Shown here piece after piece: positions 21,639 through 33,429 of a stretch of DNA of 64,000 nt. The notes beneath the pieces are model-generated. The model was not told the DNA's origin. It saw only the letters and a list, made by a program, of their open reading frames with translations, and did not search any database. Location of the stretch: the NCBI RefSeq assembly GCF_000247695.1, contig NW_004624732.1, positions 23,649,993 through 23,713,992 on the forward strand, in the 5' to 3' direction. This DNA is from Heterocephalus glaber (lineage: Eukaryota > Chordata > Mammalia > Rodentia > Bathyergidae). A program made the position numbers and the translations under genes. The stretch's first letter is position 1. Every line of letters begins with the position of its first letter.

Positions 21639-21722
21639 TTTTTTTTTTTGGTACCGGGGATCGAACTCGGGTCCTTGTGCTTGCAAGGCAGGTGGTGGAA
21701 CCACTGAGCTAAATCCTTAACC
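21639..21722 (-). mobile_element. ID SINE, antisense (cluster copy 3)
   Basis: Complete unit; CTTGAATTTTT precedes it (21628-21638) and follows it (21723-21733). Confidence 0.9.
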
Positions 21723-21733
21723 CTTGAATTTTT

Positions 21734-21820
21734 TTTTCCTGGTACCAGGGATCAAACTCAGGACCTTGTGTTTGTCAGGCAGGCTCAGTGCCACTGAGCT
21801 ACATCCCCGGCCCCTGGCAG
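21734..21820 (-). mobile_element. ID SINE, antisense (cluster copy 4)
   Basis: Complete unit inserted directly after copy 3. CTTGAATTTT appears a third time at 21821-21830, so copies 3 and 4 entered the same target in turn. Confidence 0.9.
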
Positions 21821-22002
21821 CTTGAATTTTAATAAGAATTACTTTGAATCTGCAGATGAATTTGAGATATATTGATATCTTTAGTCTTCCAATCTGTGAC
21901 TGTAGAATGTTTTCACTTTTTAGACTTTAATTTAAACAATTATTTTGTAGTTTTCAGTGTAGAAGTTTTTTACTGCTTTGGTTAAATTTGTTTCTGTATT
22001 TC

Positions 22003-22021
22003 TGTGTGTGTGTGTGTGTGT
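22003..22021. repeat. (TG)n microsatellite
   Basis: Short pure TG run next to a poly(T) tract of the adjoining B1. Confidence 0.9.
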
Positions 22022-22022
22022 A

Positions 22023-22160
22023 TTTTTTTTTTCTTTTTTTTTTTTTTTTTTCCTAGACAAGGTCCTGCTGTGTAGCCCAGGCTGGCCTGGAACTCATAAT
22101 CCTTCTGCCTCACCTCCCCGAGCATGGGATTATAAAACCATGTGCCACTACACCCAGCTA
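22023..22160 (-). mobile_element. B1 SINE, antisense
   Basis: Poly(T), then ctgtgtagcccaggctggcc, tggaactcataatccttctg and gccactacacccagct: a B1 without the internal duplication seen in several other copies here. Confidence 0.88.
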
Positions 22161-22170
22161 CTGCTTCATT

Positions 22171-22257
22171 TTTTTTTTCTTTTTTGGTACTGGGGATCAA
22201 ACTCAGCACCTTGCACTTGTGAGACAGGCACGGTGCCACTGAGCTAAATCTCCGGCC
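22171..22257 (-). mobile_element. ID SINE, antisense
   Basis: Complete unit; CTGCTTCATT (22161-22170) and CTGTTTCATT (22258-22267) form the target-site duplication with one change. Confidence 0.9.
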
Positions 22258-22709
22258 CTGTTTCATTCTTTAATGCTAATATAAGTAGAACTTTTTTCTT
22301 AATTTCTCTTTCGTGTGGTTTATTATTAATCTATAGTAAACCAGTTGATTTTTTAAAATACTGACTTTGAATTCTGCAACCTTCATGAGCTTGCTTATTG
22401 TAATGGTTAGGTTGTAGATTCTTCAGACCATCTGCCAGTAGTTTTACTTTTTCCTTTCTAATATGGATGCTAAAAGCCCTGGCTCGAACCTCTGTATGAT
22501 GTTGAATAGAACTAATGATTAGAAGAAGTTTTGTTCTTGATCTTAAAGACTAAGTAAGCTTTTATTAGTCATCTACCATCACTTGTAATGTTAGCAGTGG
22601 ATAGTTTGTGTAGGGGTTTATGAGATTGAAGTTCTTTCCTGTGCCTAGTTTGTCACTGAATTTTTTTAAATCATGAAAAGATACACTATGAAATATTTTT
22701 CTGTATCTT

Positions 22710-23306
22710 TTTTTTTTTAGTCACTTTCTTTTTTTCCCCATTAACTTTATTGGTGCATTTTAGGTATACAGTATAGTTATATTCATCATTGGGATCTTGT
22801 ACCTTTACATGATGTATCTTGGTTCTTATTTTTTCCCCATTCCCCTGCCCTCCCTTCACCCCTCCACCCTTCCCTATTTACAGACACTTTGTTTCCATGT
22901 TTTTGCTTTTCTCTTATTTTTTCTTTTTCTTTTCTTTCCCCTACGCCTCCCACTTCCCCTACTCCTTAGACCTTTTCTTCCTATTTCACAATATCAATCA
23001 TACATTTTGATCCTTATTTACACTTTTAGTTTTTCACACCAGAGAAACTATTCAGTATTTACACATGTGCGTTCTATTTATGTAACTTAAGAGTATGGCC
23101 TCAATGTGCATCCGCTTAACTAAAAATGTCTCTAGTTTCTCATTCTTTATGGCTGAGTGGTACTCCATTTTATAAAAAAACCACATCTTTATCCCGTCTC
23201 CAGTTGATGGGCATTTGGGCTGTTTCCAAGTTTTAGCTATTACAAATTGTGCCGCTATAAACATGGGTGAGCATATGTCACTGTGGTATGAATTAAAAGA
23301 ATCATG
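22710..23306 (-). mobile_element. 5'-truncated L1 tail with a 16-nt inverted stub
   Basis: Antisense L1 3' UTR and the last part of ORF2 (ggtgcattttaggtatacag through gctattacaaattgtgccgc). It matches 24730-25290 closely and so belongs to a younger subfamily. TTTTTCTGTATCTT (22696-22709) and TTTTTCTATATCTT (23307-23320) flank it. The last 16 nt (23290-23305) are the reverse complement of what follows at this point in the sister copy. Confidence 0.85.
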
Positions 23307-24084
23307 TTTTTCTATATCTTACTGTGATTGTGTGATTGTTTCTTATTCTATTGACATTTGATATTACATTCATTGTTTTCCAGATAGTAAACCCACTTTG
23401 CATTCCTGGGGTAAATCTTACTTTCTCATTGTGTATAACTTTATGTTTTGCTCATTTTATATCTACAGTCATAAGAAATATTTTCTTTTTCTGTGATATA
23501 TTTTTCTGGTTTATTGTTACAGTAATATTACCTTAGAGAATGAGTATGAAAGTGTTCTCTTATGTTAGTTGTACTTTAAAAATTTAATGAATAAATTTCT
23601 AGTGCATCTAATTTTGAGGATGTAATTGTTGATAGTATCCCCTTGTAATTCTTATTTTTTCTTTTTAAAAAATTTTATTAATTTGAATTTTCTCTTTTGA
23701 GTAGTCTAGCTAAAGATTTGTCAGGTTTTTTTTTAAAGAGCAAATTTTTGGTTTTGTTTATTTTTTTCTACTGTTTTCTAATTGATATTTTATTTACTTT
23801 ATTCAAATCTTCATTGTTTCCTTGCTGCTGAATCTCCAGCTCCTGCCCCCAACTTTATTGTTTCCTTCCTTTGGCTCAATTTGGTTTCCTCTCAGTTTGA
23901 TTTCCTTTCTTTTTCCATTTTTTAAAATGTTTTCATTTTTAAAGAAATTTACACTTGGTCCTATAAATTGATTTTTCTAGCTTTTCTTTGATATCAAACT
24001 GTATTGATTTGAAACCCTCCCCTTGCCCCTCCCCTCTTTTCCCTTCTTTTACTTCCTTCCCCTTCCCCCTCCCTCCCAAGTGGG

Positions 24085-24245
24085 TTTGAGCCCAAGGCCT
24101 TTGCACTGACCTTTATCCTTACCACCTTTTTGATTTTTTTGAGAACACTTTTGCTAAGTTGCCCAGGCCGGGCTTGAACTTATAATTCTCCTGTATCAGC
24201 CTCCCAGAGTGCTGGGATTGCAGGTCTGTGCCACTATGTCTAGCT
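24085..24245 (-). mobile_element. B1-ID composite SINE, antisense
   Basis: gtttgagcccaaggcctttg (ID part) followed by gttgcccaggccgggcttga and gagtgctgggattgcaggtc (B1 part). Confidence 0.72.
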
Positions 24246-24715
24246 GACTTCTCATTTCTTACTATATTTAATTTATTTTTTCTCTTTTGCTATGATAATG
24301 CATGCTACATCTTTATACAGGTCCACCAACACACAGTTTCATAATTATTGCATTCTGCAGTTTCCTGTTATGTAGGATAGTAAGAGAGTTAAACAAATTT
24401 ATCTTATACAGTATATTTACCTATGTCTTTCATGTTTTTTACATAGTTAACTTCACTAGTATTCTTAATTTATAGGTTGATTTGGGCTGCTTTATTCTGT
24501 AAATTTTTTTTGGTTTATCTGGGAACATGATAAATTCTTTCTTTTTGAGTGACAGTTTTGTTAGATATAAAATTCTTGGCTGACGGTGTATTTCAGGACT
24601 TGGAATTTGTTGTCTTGCTGCCACCTGGCCCTCCTTGTTTCTAATGAAAAATTAGATACTGATCTTCTGCTTCTACAAGAGGAATGGCTTTTTCTTCTTC
24701 CATTGAACATTTTCT
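24246..24715 (-). mobile_element. Ancient L1 fragment, antisense (left flank of younger L1)
   Basis: The sequence around 24530-24715 (gttagatataaaattcttgg) resembles an antisense ancient L1 segment. It continues at 28523 after the younger insertion. Confidence 0.45.
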
Positions 24716-24729
24716 TTTGGTCTTTCTTT

Positions 24730-27700
24730 TTTTTCCCCCAATAAGTTTATTGGTACATTTTAAGTATATGATACAGTTACATTCATCATTGGGATCTTGT
24801 ACCTTTACATGACATATCTTGGTTCTTGTTTTTACCATTCTGCTGCCCTCCCTTCACCCCTCCACCCTTCCCTATTTACAGACACTTTGTTTCCATTTTT
24901 TTGCTTTACTCATATTTTTTCTTTTCCCTTCTTTCCTTTCCCCTACGCCTACCCACTTCCCCTACTCCTTAGACCCTTTCTATTACACAATATCAATTAT
25001 ACATTTTGATCCTTATTTACACTTTTAGTGTTTCACACCAGAGAAGCTATTCAGTATTTACACATGTGTGTTCTGTTTATTTCACTTAAGAGTATGGCCT
25101 AATGTGCATCCACTTAGCTATAGATGTCTCTAGTTTCTCATTCTTTATGGCTGAGTAGTACTCCATTTTATTAAAAAAAACACATCTTCTTTATCCAGTC
25201 TCCAGTTGATGGGCAGTTGGACTGTTTCCAAGTTTTACCTATTACAAACAGTGCCACTGTAAACATGAGTGAGCATATATCACTGTGGTATGATTCTTTT
25301 AATTCTTTTGGGAAGATACCCAGCAGAGGAATATCTGGGTCAAATGGGACCTCTAACCCTAGTTCTTTGAGGTATCTCCATATTGATTTCCACAGTGGTT
25401 GCACCAGTCTGCACCCCCACCAACAATGAAGGAAGGGTTCTTTTCTCCCCACAACTCCGCCAGCATTTGTTATTGGTTGATTTCTTGATACCAGCATTCT
25501 TTTCTGGGGTGAGGTGGAATCTCAGTGTTGTTTTCCTTTGCAGCTCTCAAATGACCAGTGATGTTGAACCTTTTTTATATGTTTATTTGCTGCCTTTACT
25601 TCTTTGTCTGAGAAATGTCTGTTCATTTCAGATGCCCATTTTTGAATTTGGTCTTTATATTTGGGGAGTCTGTTTTTTTTAGTTCTTTACACATTCTAGA
25701 TAGTAGACCTTTGTCTGAGGAACAGCTGGTAAAAATTTTTTCCCACATTGTAGGTTGTCTCTTAACTCTGTTGGTGGTTTCTCCTGCAGTGCAGAAGCTT
25801 TTTAAAAAGATGAGATCCCAGTTGATTCTTTGTTCTAGTTCCCGTGCTACTGAGGATTTGTTCATAAAGTCTTTTCCTATGCCAACGTCTTAAAGAGTTC
25901 TACCTAACTTACCTTTCAGCAATTTTAGTGTGTCTGTTTTAATATTTAGATCCTTAACCCACTTGGATTTTAGTTTAGTGCATGATGAAAGATAGGGGTC
26001 TAGTTTTAATCTTTGGTAAGTTGAAATCCAGTTTTTCCAACACCATTGATTAAAGAGGCTATCTTTCCTCCAGTGAGGATGGTTGGCTCCTTTGTCAAAG
26101 ATGAGGTAGCTGAGTATGTCTAGAATTGTTTCTGCATCTTCTAATCTATTCCACGGATCCTCAGGTCTATTTCTTTGCCAGTACCATGCTGTTTTGTTAT
26201 TACAGTGGCTTTGTAGTATAGTTTCAAGTTGGGGATTGTGATACCCCCTGCCCTGTCTCTTTTGCCTAGAATTGCTTTTGCTATTCTAGGTCTCTTCTGG
26301 TTCCAAATGAAGTTTTGGATTGTTTTCTCTAGTTTTGTGAAATATACTGTTGGGATTTCCATTGGGATTCCATTGAATCTGTATAGCAGTTTTGGAAATG
26401 GCCATTTTCACAATATTAGTTCTTCCTACCTAGGAACAGGGTATGTCTTTCCATTTTCCTATATCGTTTTCAATCTCTATTTTTCAGAGTGTTGTAGTTC
26501 TCAATGTAGAGGTCTTTTGCTTCCTTCATTAGATTGATTCCTAGATATTTCATTTTTTTGGATGCTATTGTGAAAGTGATTGTTTCCCTCATTTCTCAGT
26601 GAGTCTTACTTGTGTACAAGAAGGCTATTGATTTTTGAGTGTTTACCTTGTATCCAGCTACTCTACTGAATATGCCAATTAAGTCTAGAAGTCTTTTGGT
26701 GGAGTTTTTTGGGTCTTCTATGTAAAATATCATATCATCAGCAAATAATAACAGTGTAACTTCTTCCTTTCCTATCTTTATTGTCTTTATTTCTTTCTCT
26801 TGTCTAATTGCTGTGACTAATGTGTCCCAAACTGTATTGAACAGGAGTGGTGATAGTGGGCATTCTTGTCTCATTCCTGATTTTAGTGTGAAGGTTTTCA
26901 GTTTTTGACCGTTTAGTATGATGTTGTCTGTTGGCTATTCACAGATAGTCTTTATCAAATTGAGATAAAGACCATCTATTACAATTTTCTGTAGGGTTTT
27001 TATCATGAATGGGTGTTGAATTTTGTTGAATGCTTTTTCTTGAGATGATCATATGGTTTTTGTCCTTGACTCTGTTAATATAGTGTATTGCATTTACTGA
27101 TTTATGTATGCTGAACCATCCTTGCATCCCCGGGATAAATCCGACTTGGTCAGGGTATGTGATCTTCATGACCCTCTGTATTCTGCTTGCTGGTATCTTA
27201 TTGAGGATTTTTGCATTTATGTTCATTAGGAAGATTGGCCTGTAGTTAGCTGTCTTTTTTAGTTGGGTCTTTCCCTGGTTTTGGAATCAAAGTAACACTT
27301 GCTTCCAGGAATGAATTTGGAAGTACTGCTTCCCTTTCAATTTCCTTAAAAAGTTTAAAGAGTAGTGGAAATAGTTCTTCTCTAAATGTCTTGTAGAATT
27401 CAGCAGTGAAGCTATCAGGACCTGGGCTTTTCTTTGTTGGTAAATTTTTAATTACATTTTCAGTTTCACTCATTGTAATTGGGGTGTTTAGAATTTCTGT
27501 ATCTTCTTCATTTAACTTTGGCAATTCATATGTATCTAGAAATCTGTCCATTTCTTCTGTGTTTTCCATTTTATTAGAGTACAGGTTCTTGAAGTAGGTA
27601 TTGATGATCCTCTGGATTTCTGCTGGATCTGTTGTGATTTCACCTTTTTCATTAATGCATGGATTTAAGCCTTTTCTTTCATTTTCTTGATAAGGTTGGC

Positions 27701-28508
27701 TAAGGGTTTATTGATTTTATTTATTCTTTTGAAAAACCAACTCTTCGATTTGTTGATTTTTTTGTATCATTCTCTTAGTCTCCATTGCATTGGTTTCTGC
27801 TCGGATCTTTGTAATTTCCTTCCTTGTATGAGCTTTGTGTTTGTCTTGCTCTTCTTTTTCTAGGAGCTGAAGATTCAGTATTAGGTTGTTTATTTGAGCT
27901 TGCTCTGTTTTCCTAATGTGGGCATTCAGTGCTATGAATTTCCCTTGTAGAACTGCTTTCATTGTGTCCCATAAATTCCTGTATGTTGTCCTGGCATCAT
28001 CATTAACTGTAAAAACTGTCTAATTTCTTCTTTAATTTCCTCTGACCCATTGGTTGTTCAGGAGAGTGTTAGTCAGTTTTCGTGTGTTTGTGAAGTTCTT
28101 GGGGTTTCTTATGCTATTGATCTCCAGTTTAATTGCACTATGGTCTGATAATATACAGGGGATAACTTCGGTTCCTTTGCATTTACTTAAACATGTTCTG
28201 TGAACTAGTATGTGGTCTATTTGGGAGAATGACCCATGTGCAGCTGAAAAGAATGTATGTTCTGATTTTGTGGGGTGGAACACTCTGTAGATGTCTGTTA
28301 AGTCCATTTGTTCAAAAGCTTGGTTCAATTCTAGTATTTCGTTGATTTTTTTTGTCTAGATGATCTATTTGTGACAGTGGGTATTGAGGTCCCTCACTAC
28401 AATTGCATTAGTGATTATTTGGTTTTTCATGTCCCTTAATATTTGCTTTGTAAGGTTGGGGGCATTAGTATTTGGTGCATATATATTTATGATTGTCATC
28501 TCTTCCTC
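24730..28508 (-). mobile_element. 5'-truncated L1 retrotransposon, antisense, ORF2 decayed
   Basis: About 3.8 kb of L1 read on the minus strand. It enters ORF2 within the endonuclease domain (MTIINIYAPNTNAPN, near 28500; later SDHSAIKLEIN near 28120), passes the fingers and RT core ([16 protein letters not shown] near 27410; [12 protein letters not shown] near 27130; the catalytic FADDM motif near 26740) and reaches the Cys-rich C-terminus and 3' UTR. The frame is cut by stops and frameshifts into pieces, so no active protein is made. TTTGGTCTTTCTTT at 24716-24729 and 28509-28522 is a perfect 14-bp target-site duplication. ORF1 and the 5' UTR are absent because of 5' truncation. Confidence 0.93.
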
Positions 28509-28522
28509 TTTGGTCTTTCTTT

Positions 28523-28857
28523 CACCAGTTTGATCATGATGTGTCTTGGTTTGTATCTCTATCTTATTTGGAGTTTTTTGTACTTTTTGAATATATATAT
28601 TCTTATTTAATACCAACTCTGAATATTTTGGCTATTATTTCTCCATAGAGATATGTATGCATATATACACTTTCTATCCTGTTTTCCTCTCCTGGCAAAA
28701 GTATATGTTGGTATGCTGGAATTATAAGATGATCTCTTAGTCTCTATTCTTTTTTCCCCTGTTGTTTTGTTGTTTCTCAGATGAGATAATATCATTTGTC
28801 ATATCTGCAGTTTTTCTGATTCTTCTAGCCGAGATCTGCTAGGATGCGCACATCTGA
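28523..28857 (-). mobile_element. Ancient L1 fragment, antisense (right flank of younger L1)
   Basis: tgatcatgatgtgtcttggt and tcttatttggagttttttgt resemble the same ancient L1 region interrupted at 24715. Confidence 0.45.
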
Positions 28858-28930
28858 TGGATGTGGCTCTGTGGAGGAGGGGTTACTCCACATGCCTGGG
28901 GTCCTGGGCTTGATCCCCAGCACTGCATAG
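28858..28930 (+). mobile_element. Old ID-like SINE
   Basis: gatgtggctctgtggaggag, gtcctgggcttgatccccag: a diverged sense ID unit. Confidence 0.55.
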
Positions 28931-29004
28931 ACAGACAAACTGCTGTTTACTCCCATAGTGAATTTTTAATTTCAATTGTTGCCCTTATCTTTTTCTTTTC
29001 TCTT

Positions 29005-29118
29005 CTTTTTTCTTGAGACAGGGTCTCACTATGTAGCCCAGGTGCCCTTGAACTATGGTCTTCCTGCTTCAGCCTCCTGAGTGCTGGGAGTATACACGTG
29101 CACCACCATCCCCAGCTT
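29005..29118 (-). mobile_element. B1 SINE, antisense
   Basis: gagacagggtctcactatgt, agcctcctgagtgctgggag and gcaccaccatccccagct follow antisense B1. Confidence 0.82.
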
Positions 29119-29958
29119 AATTATTATGCTTTGCATCTCTAGAATTTCTATATGGTTCTTTTGTGTGACTTCTATCTCTTCATTTATATTCTTCCTTTAG
29201 TAAGACATTGTTCTTTTTCTTGCTTTAAATCTTTGAACATATTTGTAATAGTTTATTTCAAGTCTTCATTGAGTTAGTCCCACATCTGGGCATCCTTTTT
29301 TTTATTGTGTGTGGGCCATATTTTCTTGTTTCTTCACACTTTTCATAATTTTTTCTCAAAACTGAGCATTTTAAATAAGATGTTGTGCTAATTCTCCCCC
29401 AGGTTATTGCTGTTGTTTGTGGCTGTCTGTGGTTTTTGTTTCTCATTGTTCAGTGACTTGCCTGAATTAATTGTGTAAAATGTTTTCTTGTTGTATGTGG
29501 ACACCAAAGTCTCTAGTAAGCTAAATGGTCATTTAATAATTAGACAGAAGTTCCCTTAAGTGCCTGGAGCCAGCCTTTGCTGACTGGTGTCCAGTGTGTG
29601 TCACACTGTGCGTGTCACACTGTGCTTTCGTGTGGCAGGCAGGTTGCAACTCTGCATTCCCTTTCACTTCCTATCTGTCCAGTCTCAAGGTCAGCCACAC
29701 ATGAGGTATTTGTGCCCTCATGGGTCTCTCTTGGACACAAACACAACTTTGTACATAATCACAGTCTTCTAGGTTCTCAAGAATATGTCATTGCTTTCAA
29801 GGTTTCTTGTGAACATCTCATTCTCCAGCTTTTCCTTTCTCATTTTTTTGGGCAGCTTCTTTGCCCTGGTGTATTGTCATCTTAGGCAGCTCCCAGGTTG
29901 ATTAATTGTTGCTGATGCATGTCGATCATGTTCTGGGGGAAAAAGGTCTCACACAAGG
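29119..29958. other. Intron, no clear feature
   Basis: The first part may still be ancient L1. A short tandem repeat of gtgtcacactgtgc occurs near 29597-29625. Nothing else recognised. Confidence 0.3.
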
Positions 29959-30372
29959 TGTCTTAGTTACTTTTCTTGTACCTGACACCCAAAGTTAAAG
30001 GAGGAAAGGTTTATTTCATCTCAAAATTTGTAGAGGTTTGAGTCTATAATTGGCTTTTCTAAAGCAGGGTAGCATGGCGGAGGGGCATCTCAGAGGAGAA
30101 ACATTCCATGGTGTCAGGCAGGAAGGCAGCAAGCATTCAAAGCAGTGAGCAGCACCAGCAGGCCTGCCTTCTTTCTGTCCCTTTATATTCCATCCAATCT
30201 GTAAGCCTATGGACTGGTGCAACCCTTGCCCAGGATGGTGCTTCCATTATCCACCCCCCTCTTCCCAGTATTATACCCTTAATCCTCATTCACACACTAA
30301 CCCAGCCACCTGTAGAACTCCCCACCTATGGCTGCATGAGGCCTTGGGGAGACATCTAGACATAAGCCATAA
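29959..30372 (-). mobile_element. Solo LTR of ERVL-MaLR type, antisense
   Basis: Same family as 8065-8494: + strand tgtcttagttacttttcttg ... gttaaaggaggaaaggttta ... gacatctagacataagccat. It has end-to-end similarity but no clear target-site duplication. Confidence 0.72.
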
Positions 30373-31212
30373 TGTAGCAGAAGCTCTGAGTCAGGCTAAG
30401 AGATGACAAGCTGCAAGTGGAGTCCAGTGATACAACAGGCAAGTCCTCTGGTAGGTGTCTGGGATGGGGAATCTTGGGAGAGATCCAGACTTGCTCACCT
30501 TCTTCTAGTGGCTGCCAGGCTCCTGGCTTTCAAACTTCCACAACTGCAAGGCTGAGGATTCTTAGCTGCCCAGCTGGAGATAGGAACATGGCCTGGCCAA
30601 GCAATGAGAAATTCGCTGTTATTAAAATTCAACCCTTTTTCTTGAAGAAATGTTACTCAGATATTACAAGCCTTTGTTCAACTTCTATAGTTTTTGAAAA
30701 GTTGATTTTCAACGGTTTTGCCAATGTTGTCTTTGATTCTTTGGAGCAGCAGGTTTTCAGATGTCCTTATTCTGCCACTTTTCAGGGCTTCTTTCCCAGT
30801 TGCTTTACCATTGCAGCATTTTCTGTATCTCCTTGGAAGCATTAAAGATACAGTTTTGAAACTTGTTATCTCATCACAGTCTGTTTTGTGAATATATTTG
30901 GTTATTTTGATCTTTTTCATGTTAGACTCTGCCCATATTATAGCCCTTAGTACTCATATTGAAGAGTGGGGGCTAAAAAGTTGACTAGAAGTTCCAAGTG
31001 TTTGGGTGGAGCTTGTTGACTGATATTACTAGCATTTCCTTCCAGGGAATTATTTAAAATTTAGTCTTTATCTTTAAAATTTTCTAGAAGGGAATTAATT
31101 AGATATGTCAGATGGTAAAATGAATCCCATGTGTGTTGAAGAATTTAGTATAAATGTTCAAAATCAGAAAAACTAGGGGAAATGAGAGTGGTTATTTGTC
31201 AAACTAGTAAAG
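30373..31212. other. Intron, no feature recognised
   Basis: The longest frame here (142 codons on +) has no recognisable domain and is probably chance. Confidence 0.35.
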
Positions 31213-31300
31213 AAATTTATTTATTTATTTTGTTGGGAGTACTGGAGATTGAACCCAGGGCTAAATATGTACTCTGCTGCTGAGCTATACATCCAACTCC
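31213..31300 (-). mobile_element. Old ID-like SINE, antisense
   Basis: gagtactggagattgaaccc, gctgctgagctatacatcc: a diverged antisense ID. Confidence 0.55.
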
Positions 31301-32127
31301 AAGAAACTTTATTTAAAAGAAAATATTTGGTGGCTTCAGAGATAATCAGTAAGTATTCATTGTCTTTAAACATATGAAACTCTCCCTTGATGACTTCCCA
31401 GAGAGGCATTTTGAATTGCTGTGCTCAGAAATAACAGAAGAAAGCCGGACCCTCCATTCATATGAACTTTGTGGGTGTCAATCTGTTGTAAACCCAGGGT
31501 ACTGATATTTTGAGGTAATTGAGAAGAGAATGAGCACCCAGTGAAACCTGAGTATAAAATCAGAGGAAAAAGGCCTCCTGCCTGAAGAAATTCTGACATC
31601 CGAGGTCTGAGGTGCAGTTGCCAACAAAGTGACCCTTTCAGTGTCCTCACACCTAGTTGTGGTTCCTGTGGCCACAGTTGAGTGGACCTCGTGACTGACA
31701 GAGAACCTGCAGATTCTTTCACATTTGCTGCTTCTAATTGGGACTGCTCTCAGAGGAATGGAAGAACACTTGCCCTCTTCCAGTAGTGACACCAGACTAG
31801 AAATATACCTCAGTGCTACCTTGAAACTCAGGTGTGCTCACATCCGAGGATGTGGCTGTGACACAATAAAATGACACAGTAAGGCATCCCTAGCAACCTG
31901 TAGTGCTGTTACTGATGGACTTGCTCAGCCATTGGAGATCTTTGTTACTTTAAAAGGGAGGGTGATGGAAACATCTTAAGAAATTAATTCTTAGGCATCT
32001 TTACAGATCTTTAGTAACTGTTGGCTTTGAATGTGAGTGATAGTGTTACTCATATCTGTTACTCATATCTGGCCCTGAGTTGGCAGTCCCTTCATTTTGC
32101 TTGTATTTTGGCTTCCCTGTTACTTAG
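31301..32127. other. Intron, no feature recognised
   Basis: Two overlapping frames of 104 and 118 codons on the minus strand lack recognisable domains. The tandem gttactcatatct pair near 32047-32075 is the only visible repeat. Confidence 0.3.
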
Positions 32128-32240
32128 AAATTAAGCTCTAGAGGGTAGGAACCTTATCCATTCAGCATCTAGCTAGCTTGGAGCTGGGCACATAATGGAC
32201 ATTCAAGTAATGTTGAATGAGCAAGTGAATTAATGAAATA
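32128..32240 (+). mobile_element. L2/MIR-type 3' fragment
   Basis: aagctctagagggtaggaac, gagctgggcacataatggac and atgttgaatgagcaagtga match the shared 3' end of L2 and MIR-type elements. Confidence 0.55.
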
Positions 32241-33250
32241 AGAGCAGATGTGAAGTAGTTGAAGTGTCCTGGAGTGAAGTCAGGGGTAGGCTTAGGTACC
32301 AGCTGTCTGACACCATGATGTAACTCTCCTGAGGAATTCTCTGCACATGGCATGTGCTTGGTACAGACACCAAAAGAACACAGCTCCGGGCTCTATCCCT
32401 AAGGAGCTTCAATTCTGGATGAGAAGAAAAGGCAAATGTGAAATGAGTAGATCTTGTAGGGCAGGATGGTGTGTGAGAAAGTACGAAATAGTTTGGTTGC
32501 AGAAATGAGTGGCATTGGTTTGAATGCAGAGTGCTTTGCTTTGGAATCTCAACTCTGACAGAAATCCAGATACTTGTGTTTTGTCTGGGAAAGGCTCTTT
32601 TAACTTTTTCTGTGAGGTAATATTACACTCCCCATACCTCTGATTTTTGGTGTCACCAGAATGAAATATTTTGAGTTTTGCTTCAATTTAAATGTCAAGG
32701 TAATACGATCCATTAATAAAAAATAAACGTCATGCAGATTTTTTAAAACTGAAGATTATGCAGTCACAACGTTTGTTTCTGGAGAAACTGTAGCATTTTG
32801 AATTAAGCTGAAGTCACGAAAGCCTTTATCAAGTGATATTAATCCATTTTTAAAAGCTTATGCAAAGTGACAGTCTGTGATTAAAAAAAAAGAGGAGAAA
32901 TATACACTTTTAAAATCATATTTACATTTTGTGTAGAGTAGTCACATTTAACATTTGAGAACCAGGGACTGGAATTCCCACCCCAATAACTTACTCCCTT
33001 AGTAAGGAATGGGTCATGATTTCTTTAACTGCACAACAAGGCAGTAGTAATCTTTCATCAGGCTGTTAACACTAAAATGTGATCTTTGAGATCGAAGCCT
33101 CTTGTGCTCAGCTGTTGGTGGCTACTGTGTGTTACTAATTTCAAGTGAGTTTGTATCATTGATAACTTTTTTCAACTTCACATTAATGTTTAATAATTGA
33201 CTGTGAACAGTGATGATCAGTGGTTTATATATATTTTTATTTCCATACAG
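32241..33250. other. Intron leading into exon 33251, no feature recognised
   Basis: About 1 kb of unique-looking, A/T-rich sequence. Confidence 0.4.
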
Positions 33251-33318
33251 GTTGAGTGTCATTTTTACAAAATTTGATGAGGTCCAAAAATCTGGAAATA
33301 TGGTACAGTCTGCAAATG
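33251..33318 (+). CDS. CLASP1: CLASP1 coding exon (TOG1 C-terminal edge)
   Basis: Completes Arg and encodes LSVIFTKFDEVQKSGNMVQS and AN, leaving one base of an Asp codon. It forms the end of TOG1 before the flexible linker. Only 68 nt; acceptor tttccatacag, donor gtgagt. Its introns of 16.7 and 25.7 kb are the largest in the window. Confidence 0.96.
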
Positions 33319-33429
33319 GTGAGTCGAAAAAGCGGTTGTATTCCTATTTTGGTTTTATGTTGGTATAACTTATGCTATTTTTAAGCAGCTGAACTAGATA
33401 TTTTAGGAAAGCTTTCTAGGTCTGAAGAC

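Larger units (their letters stand above)
21831..24084 (-). mobile_element. Ancient L1 mosaic, antisense, broken by younger insertions
   Basis: Phrases such as ttgaatctgcagatgaattt, gaattctgcaaccttcatga, cattcctggggtaaatctta and agagcaaatttttggttttg follow antisense L1 ORF2. The element is broken by a B1, an ID and a younger L1 tail. No intact reading frame. Confidence 0.6.

Noticed and set aside
21507..22266. Short frames with recurring 'SSVA/CKRKVLSSIPGT'-like peptides
   Set aside because: These are translations of ID SINE copies and poly(T) tracts.
25171..28616. Many minus-strand frames with reverse-transcriptase and endonuclease similarity
   Set aside because: They are pieces of one decayed, 5'-truncated L1 ORF2, not separate genes.
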